Source: Paenibacillus chondroitinus NBRC 15376
GTDB taxonomy: Bacteria; Bacillota; Bacilli; Paenibacillales; NBRC-103111
Direction: 5' to 3'
Assembly: GCF_004000765.1 (NCBI RefSeq)
Contig: NZ_BILW01000041.1
Coordinates: forward strand, 1-59,792
DNA: 59,792 nucleotides
Both the position numbers and the translations under genes were made by a program. Of this stretch, positions 1-8,230 are shown piece after piece. How positions within the stretch are numbered: position 1 is the stretch's first letter; each line of letters starts with the position of its first letter. The notes under the pieces were generated by a model. That model saw only the letters and a program-made list of their open reading frames with translations. It made no database searches and had not been told where the DNA came from.

Positions 1-460
1 CCAGCCGGTAGCGGCGGGCTAGCGTGAGATGCGGCCGGTAGGCGCGAGCCTCGGCCGGAAAGCCTTGGCGGGCGCAGGCGCCCGCGACCTCGCGCTGCAG
101 CGCAGCCAGCGCGTCCAGGTCGCCGGCGACGCCCGCCCACAGCACCGACGGCGCTGCCGGAGGTCCGAACACGCCGAGCCCGTCGGCGTGCAGGGTCAGC
201 GGCAGCGCAGCTGCTGCAAGCTGGCGCAGGTCGTGCGCCAGCGCCTGAGCTTTCTCGGCGGATGCGTCGCCGAGAAAGCTTAACGTGACGTGGACGTCCT
301 GCGGATGCGTCCACTTCTGGAAAGGCAGCCGCTCCTTGAGGGCGGCGGCCACGAGAGCCAGCTCCCGCTGTGTTTCTTGCGGGAGCCGGATGCCGACAAA
401 AAGCCGGTACGTGTCGGACGGTGTTGAAAGCGCTTTTGTCGAATGAGCGGAGGGATGCAT
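1..460 (-). CDS. thpR: RNA 2',3'-cyclic phosphodiesterase ThpR, 3'-truncated by window edge
   Basis: Translating the minus strand from the ATG at 460 gives an open frame of about 153 residues with no stop before the left edge. It carries both signature tetrads of the 2H phosphoesterase (LigT/ThpR) family: His57-Val-Thr59 within HVTLSFLG, and His144-Leu-Thr146 within RPHLTLAR. These histidines form the active site that opens 2',3'-cyclic phosphates on RNA ends; in vitro the family also shows 2'-5' RNA ligase activity. An AAGGAG ribosome binding site lies about 9 nt before the start. Family members are about 180 residues long, so roughly the last 30 are missing. The segment is far richer in GC (above 70% by eye) than the genes that follow. 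The family call is secure; the physiological substrate is unknown. Confidence 0.85.
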   Translation of the reverse strand, partial: MHPSAHSTKALSTPSDTYRLFVGIRLPQETQRELALVAAALKERLPFQKWTHPQDVHVTLSFLGDASAEKAQALAHDLRQLAAAALPLTLHADGLGVFGPPAAPSVLWAGVAGDLDALAALQREVAGACARQGFPAEARAYRPHLTLARRYRL

Positions 461-548
461 GTGAGTGTGGACTCCTTTTTGGATTTTTATGTCGTGTCTC
501 CTGGTTCCGGTTTCCTGCTTCAACTAGCATTGCCAACTAAGGTTTTAC

Positions 549-577
549 TTGATGCATGAGGAGAATATTGCTATCAT
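549..577 (+). promoter_or_regulatory. Putative sigma-A promoter of serC
   Basis: TTGATG (549-554) and TATCAT (572-577) are separated by 17 nt, a good vegetative promoter layout, about 33 nt before the chosen serC start. No T-box or other leader is visible in the short transcript start. Confidence 0.5.
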
Positions 578-610
578 AGCCATAATACAAAAGCAAAGGT
601 GTGGTCATTC

Positions 611-1699
611 ATGGGAAATCGGGCCTATAACTTTAACGCAGGGCCTGCGGCATTACCGCTCGAAGTTTTGCAGAAAGCGCAAGAGGAACTTGTCGAATTT
701 AAGGGTATCGGCATGTCGATCATGGAAATTTCGCATCGCAGCGCGGAGTATGAGCAAGTACATACGGAAACGCAGCAATTATTGAAGCAAATTTTTGCTA
801 TTCCTGACGGTTATCAAGTACAGTTCTTACAAGGCGGAGCAAGTACGCAGTTCGCTATGATTCCTATGAATTTCTTGAAGCCGGGCAAAGTGGGCAGCTA
901 TGTGCTGACCGGCGCCTGGGCTGAGAAAGCGGTGCAAGAAGCAAACCTTTTCGGAGAAGTAGCGATTGCTGCCAGCTCCAAAGAGAACAAATTCATGAAA
1001 ATTCCGGATCTCAGTGAAATCAACATTCATCCGGATTCCGCTTACCTCCACTTGACTTCCAATGAAACGATCGAAGGCGCTCAGTTCCAAAGTTACCCGG
1101 ACACAGGCAATGTGCCGCTTATCGGGGATATGTCCAGCGATATCTTGAGCCGTCCGGTTGATGTCTCGAAATTCGGCATGATTTATGCCGGCGCCCAAAA
1201 AAATCTAGGTCCATCCGGCGTGACGGTTGTCATCGTCAAAGAAGATCTTCTGCAGGACCTGCCGAAAACAATCCCGACCATGCTTCGTTATGACATTCAC
1301 GGCAAAAACAATTCCCTATACAATACGCCTCCGGTGTATTCCATCTACATGGTGAACCTTGTGTTGAAATGGATTCAGGAACAAGGCGGATTAGCTGTTA
1401 TCGAGAAAAACAATCTGGAGAAATCAGGTTTGATCTACAGCGCAATTGATCAAAGCGGCGGTTTCTACCGTGGTCCTGTCGATAAAGGCAGCCGTTCGGC
1501 AATGAACATCACGTTCCGCTTGCAGGATGAAGAGCTGGAGAAGAAATTCATCAAGGAAACCGAGCAGAACGGATTTGTCGGGTTGAAAGGCCATCGCAGT
1601 GTAGGCGGCTTGAGAGCATCTACTTACAATGCGGTTCCTTACGCTTCCTGCAAAGCGCTCGCAGATTTCATGATTGATTTCCAAAAACGCAACGGCTAG
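611..1699 (+). CDS. serC: Phosphoserine aminotransferase SerC
   Basis: This is the PLP-dependent enzyme that transaminates 3-phosphohydroxypyruvate with glutamate to phosphoserine in serine synthesis; it can also serve pyridoxal phosphate synthesis. The protein opens with NFNAGPAALP, the standard SerC N-terminus, and is 362 residues long, normal for the family. The PLP lysine is Lys197 in AGAQKNLGPSG. A GTG at 599 would add four residues, but the ATG at 611 sits about 10 nt after AAAGGT and gives the usual N-terminus, so it is preferred. The gene has its own promoter and is followed by two terminators, so it is probably monocistronic. Cytoplasmic. Confidence 0.97.
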   Translation: MGNRAYNFNAGPAALPLEVLQKAQEELVEFKGIGMSIMEISHRSAEYEQVHTETQQLLKQIFAIPDGYQVQFLQGGASTQFAMIPMNFLKPGKVGSYVLTGAWAEKAVQEANLFGEVAIAASSKENKFMKIPDLSEINIHPDSAYLHLTSNETIEGAQFQSYPDTGNVPLIGDMSSDILSRPVDVSKFGMIYAGAQKNLGPSGVTVVIVKEDLLQDLPKTIPTMLRYDIHGKNNSLYNTPPVYSIYMVNLVLKWIQEQGGLAVIEKNNLEKSGLIYSAIDQSGGFYRGPVDKGSRSAMNITFRLQDEELEKKFIKETEQNGFVGLKGHRSVGGLRASTYNAVPYASCKALADFMIDFQKRNG

Positions 1700-1742
1700 T
1701 AACGGACGAAATTATTATCTAAATCAATAAGCTAAATCAAGG

Positions 1743-1784
1743 AGCTATTCATGGCACCCTCATGTGCGCGTGGATAGCTTTTTT
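1743..1784 (+). terminator. Rho-independent terminator after serC
   Basis: AGCTATTCA (1743-1751) pairs with TGGATAGCT (1771-1779) with one wobble pair, followed by a run of six T. It lies 43 nt after the serC stop. Confidence 0.85.
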
Positions 1785-1834
1785 ATGTTCTCAGGATAGA
1801 AGGGTCGGATTGTCGTTTACAATGTCTTAAGATG

Positions 1835-1864
1835 GCCTCTGAGACGGTTTGAGAGGCTTTTTTT
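1835..1864 (+). terminator. Second terminator-like hairpin between serC and nrdI
   Basis: GCCTCT and AGAGGC form a six-pair stem around a partly paired loop, followed by seven T. It may back up the serC terminator. The stretch from 1865 to about 2037 shows nothing further. Confidence 0.55.
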
Positions 1865-2037
1865 GAGTGGGGTACGGAACTAGATCTAGTAGGGGAAAAG
1901 AAGAGATTCCAAGCGAAGTTCCTTTCGACAAATGTGAAAATTTCAAGTCTAAAATGAAAATATTTTTTCAAATCCTCTCGAGCCACGCCCCGTCTGGGTT
2001 TGCCTATTTTGGGCTCGGAAATGTGTCATAATACACG

Positions 2038-2066
2038 TTGACAAACACAATATATTGATATAAATT
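2038..2066 (+). promoter_or_regulatory. nrd promoter with NrdR-box-like sequence in the spacer
   Basis: TTGACA (2038-2043) is a perfect -35, with TAAATT (2061-2066) 17 nt downstream as -10, or the overlapping TATAAA. The spacer contains ACACAATATATTGATA (2045-2060), which resembles the AT-rich NrdR box ACACNATATATNGTGT. NrdR repressing ribonucleotide reductase genes from such a site is established; that this site is bound is inference. A second, weaker box-like word lies near 2226-2241. Confidence 0.6.
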
Positions 2067-2097
2067 TGAATCTATCAACTAGATGTCGTGGGAAAAA

Positions 2098-2168
2098 GCG
2101 AATTCGGCAACTCCTGAATTCGCAGCGGAAATATCGCGTAATACCGGGAAAACACCCGATTTACCGCT
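2098..2168 (+). promoter_or_regulatory. Structured 5' leader of the nrdIEF transcript
   Basis: The roughly 280-nt leader holds two clear hairpins. GCGAATTC (2098-2105) pairs perfectly with GAATTCGC (2116-2123). Directly after it, AGCGGAAATATCG (2124-2136) pairs imperfectly with CGATTTACCGCT (2157-2168), with CGGG/CCCG nested inside. No T-run follows, so this is not a simple terminator. It matches no riboswitch class I recognise. The rest of the leader (2169-2349) holds only weak structure. Confidence 0.4.
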
Positions 2169-2349
2169 ATTTTCAGCCGTTTTCCTGCTTGCAGAAATGC
2201 GCTTATTTTGTCGAGGAGACAGAGGACAATACTAGATATGGATGGACGGTAAGATTTATATTACTAACTACATATAGGTTATCTACATAAGACAGACACA
2301 AGAACGAGAATGCTTGAACCAATGATAGAGATGTTAGGAGACGGAGCCC

Positions 2350-2709
2350 ATGCTGATTGCTTACGATTCGAAAACGGGGAATGTTCGCCGATTTATTAAC
2401 AAACTTCAAATGCCGGCGATCCAAATCGAGGAAGCGTTGAAAGTGGACGAGCCTTTCGTGCTCGTTACCTACACAACCGGATTTGGCCAAGTTCCTGAGA
2501 AGGTAAGTTCCTTCCTGGAAACGAACGCCTCCAATTTGATCGGAGTGGCAGCAAGCGGCAACCGCAACTGGGGAGACGGGTTTGCCAAAAGCGCAGACAC
2601 CATTTCACAGCTGTATGATGTGCCTGTGTTAACGAAGTTTGAGTTATCCGGCACCAAAAATGATGTAGAACGATTTGTTCAGGGGGTACATGCAATTGCG
2701 GCACATTGA
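2350..2709 (+). CDS. nrdI: Class Ib ribonucleotide reductase flavodoxin NrdI
   Basis: NrdI is a small FMN protein that supplies the oxidant used to build the dimanganese-tyrosyl radical cofactor of NrdF. The 119-residue protein has the expected flavin-binding start (MLIAYDSKTGNVRRF), the YTTGFGQVP segment and the ASGNRNWGDGF motif near residues 69-79. AGGAG at 2335-2339 supports the ATG at 2350. Its end overlaps nrdE by about 20 nt, so the two are translationally coupled in the usual nrdI-nrdE-nrdF order. Confidence 0.95.
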   Translation: MLIAYDSKTGNVRRFINKLQMPAIQIEEALKVDEPFVLVTYTTGFGQVPEKVSSFLETNASNLIGVAASGNRNWGDGFAKSADTISQLYDVPVLTKFELSGTKNDVERFVQGVHAIAAH

Positions 2710-4780
2710 GCTGAATAATTTATTAATGCAACGCGGAGCGGATGGTTTTTTTCAACTAGAGAAGGATAAAGAAGCTGTTGAAGTTTTTATGCAGGATGTT
2801 CACAGTAAAAGCCTCACTTTCCCCGATACCTCTTCAAAAGTTCGTTATATGATTGATAACAACTATTATGAGAATGTCTATGAGTACTACACTTCAGAAG
2901 AAGTAAATCAAGTTTATCAAGTGGCCCACGATCATCAGTTCGAGTTCGCCTCCTACATGGCAGCTTCGAAATTCTATACAGATTACGCTTTGCGCAGTGA
3001 CGATAAATCCTTATACCTGGAGCATTTCCCGGATCGCGTTGCGATTGTTGCGCTTTACTTGGGACGCGGTAACGTTGAGACGGCGAGTACGCTTGCCGTG
3101 TCGATGATGGAGCAGCGTTTGCAGCCGGCGACGCCGACATTCCTGAACGCAGGGAAAAGCCGCCGTGGCGAGATGGTTTCCTGCTTCCTTCTGGAGATGG
3201 ATGACTCGCTCAACTCGATTAACTACGTACTGGCGACATGCATGCAGCTGTCCAAAATTGGCGGCGGCGTAGCCGTTAACTTGTCCAAACTTCGCGGGCG
3301 CGGCGAGTCCATCAAAGGCGTAGAACGCGCAGCCAAAGGGATTATGCCTGTTCTTAAGCTGATGGAGGATGCGTTCTCCTATGCGGATCAAATGGGACAG
3401 CGCAAAGGCTCCGGAGCGGCTTATTATAACATTTTCGGCTGGGATCTTATGGAGTTCCTGGACAGTAAGAAAATTAATGCAGATGAGAAATCGCGTCTGA
3501 AAACACTTTCCATCGGTCTTATCGTACCGAATAAGTTCTACAAGCTGGCGGAAGAGAACAAACCTCTTCATGTTTTTGCTCCTTATACGGTGTGGCAAGC
3601 TTACGGCAAGCATCTGGATGATCTGGATATTGATGAAATGTACGATGAGCTGCTAGCGAACCCGAAAGTGAAGAAAAAAGTCGTGATGAGCGCGCGTGAC
3701 ATGCTGGTCAAAATTGCGACAACGCAACTGGAATCCGGTTATCCTTATATGATGAATCGTACGAATGCGAACAGGGATCATGCCCTGAAAGGGATCGGAA
3801 CGATCAAAATGTCCAATCTCTGCACAGAGATTTTCCAACTGCAAGAAACATCGGAAATCAATGATTACGGTCAAGATGATGTGATTCTGCGTGATATCAG
3901 CTGTAACTTGGCTTCCATGAACATTGCGAATGTGATGGGGCACAAGAAATTGCGTGAAACCGTTCATGAGGGCATGACGGCTCTGACAGCAGTCAGTGAC
4001 ATGACGACGATCAGCAATGCGCCAGGCGTGGCTAAAGCGAATCGTGAGCTGCACTCGGTTGGTCTGGGAGTCATGAATCTGCACGGCTATCTATCCAAAA
4101 ACAAAATCAGCTATGAGAGCGAAGAAGCGAAGGATTTCGTCCGCACGTTCTTCATGGCGATGAACTACTATTCGATTGAAAAAAGTATGGAAATTGCCAA
4201 AGCGAAAGGGCAGGTCTTCGAGGGCTTTGAGCTGTCTGAATATGCGAACGGCGCTTATTTTAACCGTTACACAGAGACAGATTACCGTCCGGTTACCGAT
4301 AAAGTGAAGGAACTGTTTGCTGGTATGGAGATACCATCACGGGACGATTGGAGCAAGCTGAAAGAAGAAGTCCGGAAGCACGGATTGTATCATGCTTATC
4401 GTTTGGCTGTTGCGCCAACACAAAGTATTTCGTATATCCAAAACTCCACTTCGAGCGTTATGCCGATTGTTGAACCGATCGAGACTCGTACATATGCGAA
4501 CTCAACGACATACTACCCGATGCCATTCATGGCTCGTGACAATTATTTTTACTATAAATCCGCGTATCAAATGGATCAATTCAAAATTCTCGATCTGATT
4601 GCGGAAATTCAAACGCATGTGGATCAGGGCATTTCAACTATTTTGCACGTAAATAGTGATGTATCTACGAGACAACTTGCTAGATTGTATCTGTATGCGG
4701 CACACAAAGGACTTAAATCGCTCTACTACACGCGAACGAATCAGCTATCCGTTGAGGAATGTGTCAGCTGTTCGGTGTAA
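2690..4780 (+). CDS. nrdE: Class Ib ribonucleoside-diphosphate reductase, large subunit NrdE
   Basis: This catalytic subunit reduces NDPs to dNDPs. It shows the three conserved active-site cysteine segments, GEMVSCFLLE, MSNLCTEIF (the probable thiyl cysteine) and ISCNLASMNI, plus APTQSISYIQ, and ends with the redox pair in CVSCSV that is recharged by NrdH or thioredoxin. An upstream TTG at 2675 is possible, but the ATG at 2690 follows AGGGGG closely and gives 696 residues, normal for NrdE. No full ATP-cone is visible, as expected for class Ib. No nrdH gene is in the window. Confidence 0.96.
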   Translation: MQLRHIELNNLLMQRGADGFFQLEKDKEAVEVFMQDVHSKSLTFPDTSSKVRYMIDNNYYENVYEYYTSEEVNQVYQVAHDHQFEFASYMAASKFYTDYALRSDDKSLYLEHFPDRVAIVALYLGRGNVETASTLAVSMMEQRLQPATPTFLNAGKSRRGEMVSCFLLEMDDSLNSINYVLATCMQLSKIGGGVAVNLSKLRGRGESIKGVERAAKGIMPVLKLMEDAFSYADQMGQRKGSGAAYYNIFGWDLMEFLDSKKINADEKSRLKTLSIGLIVPNKFYKLAEENKPLHVFAPYTVWQAYGKHLDDLDIDEMYDELLANPKVKKKVVMSARDMLVKIATTQLESGYPYMMNRTNANRDHALKGIGTIKMSNLCTEIFQLQETSEINDYGQDDVILRDISCNLASMNIANVMGHKKLRETVHEGMTALTAVSDMTTISNAPGVAKANRELHSVGLGVMNLHGYLSKNKISYESEEAKDFVRTFFMAMNYYSIEKSMEIAKAKGQVFEGFELSEYANGAYFNRYTETDYRPVTDKVKELFAGMEIPSRDDWSKLKEEVRKHGLYHAYRLAVAPTQSISYIQNSTSSVMPIVEPIETRTYANSTTYYPMPFMARDNYFYYKSAYQMDQFKILDLIAEIQTHVDQGISTILHVNSDVSTRQLARLYLYAAHKGLKSLYYTRTNQLSVEECVSCSV

Positions 4781-4802
4781 TTGGGAAGGGGACCAAACAT
4801 AG

Positions 4803-5789
4803 ATGAGCACGGCAACTACCATTAATCAGCCAATCGTCAAAAAAGCGGTGAACTGGAACCGGCCGGATGATGATTTCACAATAACATTCTGGAATCAGAA
4901 CATTATGCAGTTCTGGACGGACGAAGAAATTCCATTGTCTGACGATAAAATGTCCTGGATCACGCTGAGCGGTGCTGAGCGTGAGCTATACATGAAGGTG
5001 CTCGGCGGCCTCACGCTGCTTGATACGATGCAAGGCGGCGTTGGCATGCCGAAGATTCTTGAGCATGTCGACGGGCTGCAGCGCAAAGCGGTGCTCAGCT
5101 TCATGGGCATGATGGAGCAAATTCATGCGAAGTCGTACAGCTCTATTTTCACGACACTGTCGACGACAGAAGAGATCAATGAATTATTTGCATGGGTAGA
5201 GCAGAATCCTTATCTGCAGTTCAAAGCGAATAAAATTTCCCATTATTACGAGAATATTACGACGACCAAAGAGCTGTACTTAGCAATGGCATCGTCGGTT
5301 TTGCTGGAGAGCTACTTGTTCTACAGCGGCTTCTATTACCCGCTTTATTTGGCCGGACAGGGTAAAATGACAAGCAGCGGGGAAATCATTGATTTGATTT
5401 TACGCGACGAGAGTATTCACGGTCTGTACATTGGTGTATTGGCTCAGGAAGTTTACGCAGAGCTTAGCCCTGCTGAGCAAGATGAGGCGTATGAGACGTT
5501 GTCTGCGCTGCTGAAAGAGCTTCATGCGAATGAGGAAGGCTATACGGAAAGCCTGTATGGTCCTCTGGGGCTGGCGGATGATGTGAAAGCATTCCTGCGC
5601 TACAACGCGAACAAAGCGTTCATGAACTTAGGGGTAGAGCCGTTGTTCCCGGAAGAGGATATTAACCCGATTGTTCTGAATGGACTCAGCACGAAGACGA
5701 AGCAGCATGACTTTTTCTCGAAAAAAGGGAACGGGTATGTGCGTACGATTCACGTTGAAGCTTTGACGGATGATGATTTTGTTTTTTAA
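4803..5789 (+). CDS. nrdF: Class Ib ribonucleoside-diphosphate reductase, small subunit NrdF
   Basis: This is the radical-generating subunit, 328 residues. Metal ligands and the radical tyrosine are in place: Asp74 (TLLDTMQG), Glu105, His108 and Tyr112 (MEQIHAKSYS), a Glu in LLESYLFYSGF, and Glu/His in LRDESIHG. The acidic and aromatic C-terminus DDDFVF is the tail that docks into NrdE. GGAAGGGG lies about 12 nt before the ATG. The gene starts 22 nt after nrdE and ends at a strong terminator, so nrdIEF is a complete operon. Confidence 0.96.
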   Translation: MSTATTINQPIVKKAVNWNRPDDDFTITFWNQNIMQFWTDEEIPLSDDKMSWITLSGAERELYMKVLGGLTLLDTMQGGVGMPKILEHVDGLQRKAVLSFMGMMEQIHAKSYSSIFTTLSTTEEINELFAWVEQNPYLQFKANKISHYYENITTTKELYLAMASSVLLESYLFYSGFYYPLYLAGQGKMTSSGEIIDLILRDESIHGLYIGVLAQEVYAELSPAEQDEAYETLSALLKELHANEEGYTESLYGPLGLADDVKAFLRYNANKAFMNLGVEPLFPEEDINPIVLNGLSTKTKQHDFFSKKGNGYVRTIHVEALTDDDFVF

Positions 5790-5797
5790 GGTTTGAT

Positions 5798-5823
5798 AAA
5801 AGGTGCCTTTGGGTACCTTTTTT
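5798..5823 (+). terminator. Rho-independent terminator of the nrd operon
   Basis: AAAAGGTGCC (5798-5807) pairs with GGTACCTTTT, leaving a 4-nt loop and a T-run to 5823. It lies 8 nt after the nrdF stop. Confidence 0.88.
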
Positions 5824-5860
5824 GCATATAAAAAGCGCTTGAGCGGTTCCTCTATGGTAG

Positions 5861-6038
5861 GAGAACTACAGGGCGTTATTTCGTCGAAATAAGCTCTTTT
5901 TCACGCGGAGGGGAACTGTGGGGCGCTATTTATCCGTTTTCTTAAAGAAAACGGGATGAGGCGGACATATAAGACCCTGTAGTTCCGCTTGAACGCTGAA
6001 ACGGGCTGATTTACCAGAATAGCGGTCTATAGTTCCTC
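5861..6038 (+). repeat. Intergenic element built of four copies of a 20-bp motif, two in each orientation
   Basis: The motif GGAACTAYAGRGCGCTATTT occurs forward at 5861-5881 and 5911-5931, and reversed at about 5968-5986 and 6019-6038. Copies differ at a few positions. The head-to-head arrangement lets the whole 178-nt block fold on itself. It has no coding potential and no transposase. It fills most of the gap between nrdF and the next gene. Confidence 0.6.
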
Positions 6039-6111
6039 AAAGTTGTAGTGTTGACGAACATATCTCTAGTATAAGGTTATTCCCTCCGCCAAGCTGTATC
6101 TCAGTCAAGAA

Positions 6112-6126
6112 TTGTAAGCGCAAACA
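6112..6126 (+). promoter_or_regulatory. Candidate cre (CcpA) site
   Basis: TTGTAAGCGCAAACA fits the relaxed catabolite-response consensus WTGNAANCGNWNNCW at every fixed position. It lies about 118 nt before the oxidoreductase start at 6244, suggesting catabolite repression. The promoter itself is not obvious. Confidence 0.45.
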
Positions 6127-6243
6127 TGTATGAAGTTGTCCTTGCCAGCGTACATATGGGAAGAGATACTACCTGTGTTCATAGCTGGATTTGCTAGCGG
6201 TCCGTAAAACAATGCTAGTCGTCTATAAGGGGGAAAGATTTCC

Positions 6244-7323
6244 GTGTCCAAAATAAAATTAGGCATTGTAGGTCTTGGCGAGGTCGCCCAAATTATCCAT
6301 TTCCCCGTATTGGAATCCTTGTCTGAGAGGTATGAAATCGCTGCTATCTGCGACATTTCACCTAAGCTATTAGAGGTGATCGGGGATAGGTATCACGTGC
6401 CGAACCGCTATGTGGATGCTGCCGAAATGGCGAGCCTTCCAGAGCTGGATGCCGTTCTCATCTGCAATAGTGATGAATATCATGCGGATTGTGTGATTGC
6501 CGCTCTCCAGAACAAAAAGCATGTGTTAATCGAAAAACCGATGTGCTTAACCTTGCAAGAAGCCGATGATATCATTCGTGTCCGGGATGAAATGGGCGTG
6601 AAAGTCATGGTCGGTTATATGAGAAGGTATGCCCCGGCATTCGTGCAAATGGTTGAAGAAGTGAAGAAGCTGGATACGATCAACTATGTGAGGGTCCGTG
6701 ATATTATTGGTGGAAATCATTTGTTTATCGACCAATCGAGTAAAGTCCATCGTTTTGATGATATCAGTGAGCATGCTAAGTCAGACCGCGCAGATCGGGC
6801 GGCCAAATTGGTGAAGGACGCCATTGGCGAAGCCCCCGTGGATTTGCGTTCAGCCTATCGTTTGCTTTGCGGGCTAGGCAGCCATGATCTATCCGCGATG
6901 CGGGAAGTGATCGGATTCCCCAAGAGGGTGGTTTCCGCTCGGCAATGGAATAACGGCCGATTTATGAGCGCGATATTGGAATATGATGGTTTTCATGTTA
7001 CCTATGAAACGGGGATTGACAATATAAGAAGGTTTGATGCGCACATTGAAGTTTACGGCGACAACAAATCGCTGAAAGTCCAGTACAATACGCCGTACAT
7101 GCGCCATCTTCCTACAACGCTGCAGGTGAACGAAACCAACGGGGAAGCGTATAGCGAAACGGTTGTTCGTCCTACTTTTAAGGATGCATACACTTGTCAA
7201 TTTGAGTATTTTTACGATGTAGTCGTGAATGGTTTAACGCCGAAAACAACGCCGGAGGATGCCAAAGAGGACTTGCAGTTATTCCGAATGCTGATTGAAG
7301 CTATGCAGATAGCTGACAATTGA
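6244..7323 (+). CDS. Gfo/Idh/MocA family NAD(P)-dependent oxidoreductase
   Basis: The 359-residue cytoplasmic protein has an N-terminal Rossmann fold with GIVGLGEVAQ near residues 7-16. It also carries the family EKP motif in VLIEKPMC near residue 97 and the C-terminal alpha/beta domain with a GSHDLSAMRE segment. Relatives oxidise or reduce sugars and inositols at a ring carbon, but the substrate cannot be told from sequence. It starts with GTG after AAGGGGG. It stands alone between a repeat block and a convergent regulator, with a candidate CcpA site upstream, which supports a role in carbon use. Confidence 0.88.
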   Translation: MSKIKLGIVGLGEVAQIIHFPVLESLSERYEIAAICDISPKLLEVIGDRYHVPNRYVDAAEMASLPELDAVLICNSDEYHADCVIAALQNKKHVLIEKPMCLTLQEADDIIRVRDEMGVKVMVGYMRRYAPAFVQMVEEVKKLDTINYVRVRDIIGGNHLFIDQSSKVHRFDDISEHAKSDRADRAAKLVKDAIGEAPVDLRSAYRLLCGLGSHDLSAMREVIGFPKRVVSARQWNNGRFMSAILEYDGFHVTYETGIDNIRRFDAHIEVYGDNKSLKVQYNTPYMRHLPTTLQVNETNGEAYSETVVRPTFKDAYTCQFEYFYDVVVNGLTPKTTPEDAKEDLQLFRMLIEAMQIADN

Positions 7324-7331
7324 TAAATGGT

Positions 7332-7370
7332 AAATCGCCGCCCCTGCAACGTTGAGTGGGCGGCGATTTT
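7332..7370. terminator. Bidirectional terminator between convergent genes
   Basis: AAATCGCCGCCC (7332-7343) and GGGCGGCGATTT (7358-7369) form a perfect 12-bp stem flanked by A and T tracts. It can stop both the plus-strand oxidoreductase and the minus-strand regulator. Confidence 0.9.
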
Positions 7371-7378
7371 GTCATTCT

Positions 7379-8095
7379 TTAAGCCAGTGATTCTTTCACG
7401 ACAGGCTCCGTCAGTTTGTAACCAACATTGCGAATTGTCATGATATATTCCGGATTGCGGGCATTTTGTTCGATTTTATCACGCAAATGGGAAATGTGCA
7501 CATCGACGATTCGGGTATCGCCCAGGAAGTGATAATCCCAGACGCCATGAAGCAGCTGTTGTCTGCTTAGCACTTTACCGCGGTGTTTGCATAGGAATAG
7601 CAGCAGTTCAAATTCTTTGGGTGTGAGTTCGATCGGTGCACCGTTCATCGTAACTTCGCGTTGGTCAGCTTTGATTGAAATCTGGCCAATTGTAATCGGC
7701 GTGTTTTCGGAAGCAGACGGCAACGTCTGAATCCGACGATGAATCGCATGAATACGGGAAATAAGTTCTTGCGGCGAAAACGGCTTCGTCATGTAATCGT
7801 CGGCCCCGTTATCGAGCCCCGCAATTTTATCCGTAAGGTCCTGCATGGCTGTGAGCATAATAATCGGAACGAGGTTATTCTGGTTTCTCAGTTTGCGGCA
7901 TACTTGAAAGCCGTCCATTTTCGGCAGCATAAGGTCTAGAACAATGAGGTCAGGTCGAAAAGTTTGAATCGCATCAAATACAGCTTCACCATCGAATACG
8001 CAATATACTTCGAAGCCCACGAGCTTCAGGTTGAACTCTATAAGCATGGAGATTGAAGGTTCGTCATCGACAACGAGGATCTTTTTTTTCAGCAT
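7379..8095 (-). CDS. OmpR/PhoB-family response regulator (PhoP-like), orphan
   Basis: The 238-residue protein has a receiver domain (about 5-120) with the acidic pair DDE, the phospho-acceptor Asp in LIVLDLMLPKMDG, a Thr in MLTAMQ and a Lys in TKPFSPQEL. A winged-helix output domain follows (about 135-232), with ELTPKEFELLLFL, RIVDVHISHLRDKIE and TIRNVGYKL. It most resembles PhoP-type regulators. AAAGGAGT precedes the ATG at 8095. No histidine kinase gene adjoins it, unlike the usual phoP-phoR pair, so the stimulus is unknown. Confidence 0.9.
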   Translation of the reverse strand: MLKKKILVVDDEPSISMLIEFNLKLVGFEVYCVFDGEAVFDAIQTFRPDLIVLDLMLPKMDGFQVCRKLRNQNNLVPIIMLTAMQDLTDKIAGLDNGADDYMTKPFSPQELISRIHAIHRRIQTLPSASENTPITIGQISIKADQREVTMNGAPIELTPKEFELLLFLCKHRGKVLSRQQLLHGVWDYHFLGDTRIVDVHISHLRDKIEQNARNPEYIMTIRNVGYKLTEPVVKESLA

Positions 8096-8230
8096 TTAGG
8101 TTGACTCCTTTTATCGAGAAGGATAACTCTATTATGAAGGGGCTCTATCATCGACATATTAAGATAAAGTTAACCCTGTGTAAAATTGCAATCCTTGGGC
8201 GCATATAATAGGATAGAGGATGAGGTGAAT

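Noticed and set aside
29..283. Plus-strand open frame of 84 codons
   Set aside because: It is the antisense shadow of thpR; the minus strand has both HxT motifs and a good ribosome site.
424..438. cre-like TTGAAAGCGCTTTTG
   Set aside because: The 3' positions do not fit the consensus and it lies inside the thpR coding region.
2066..2290. Plus-strand open frame of 74 codons before nrdI
   Set aside because: No ribosome site, no recognisable protein, and it covers the structured nrd leader hairpins.
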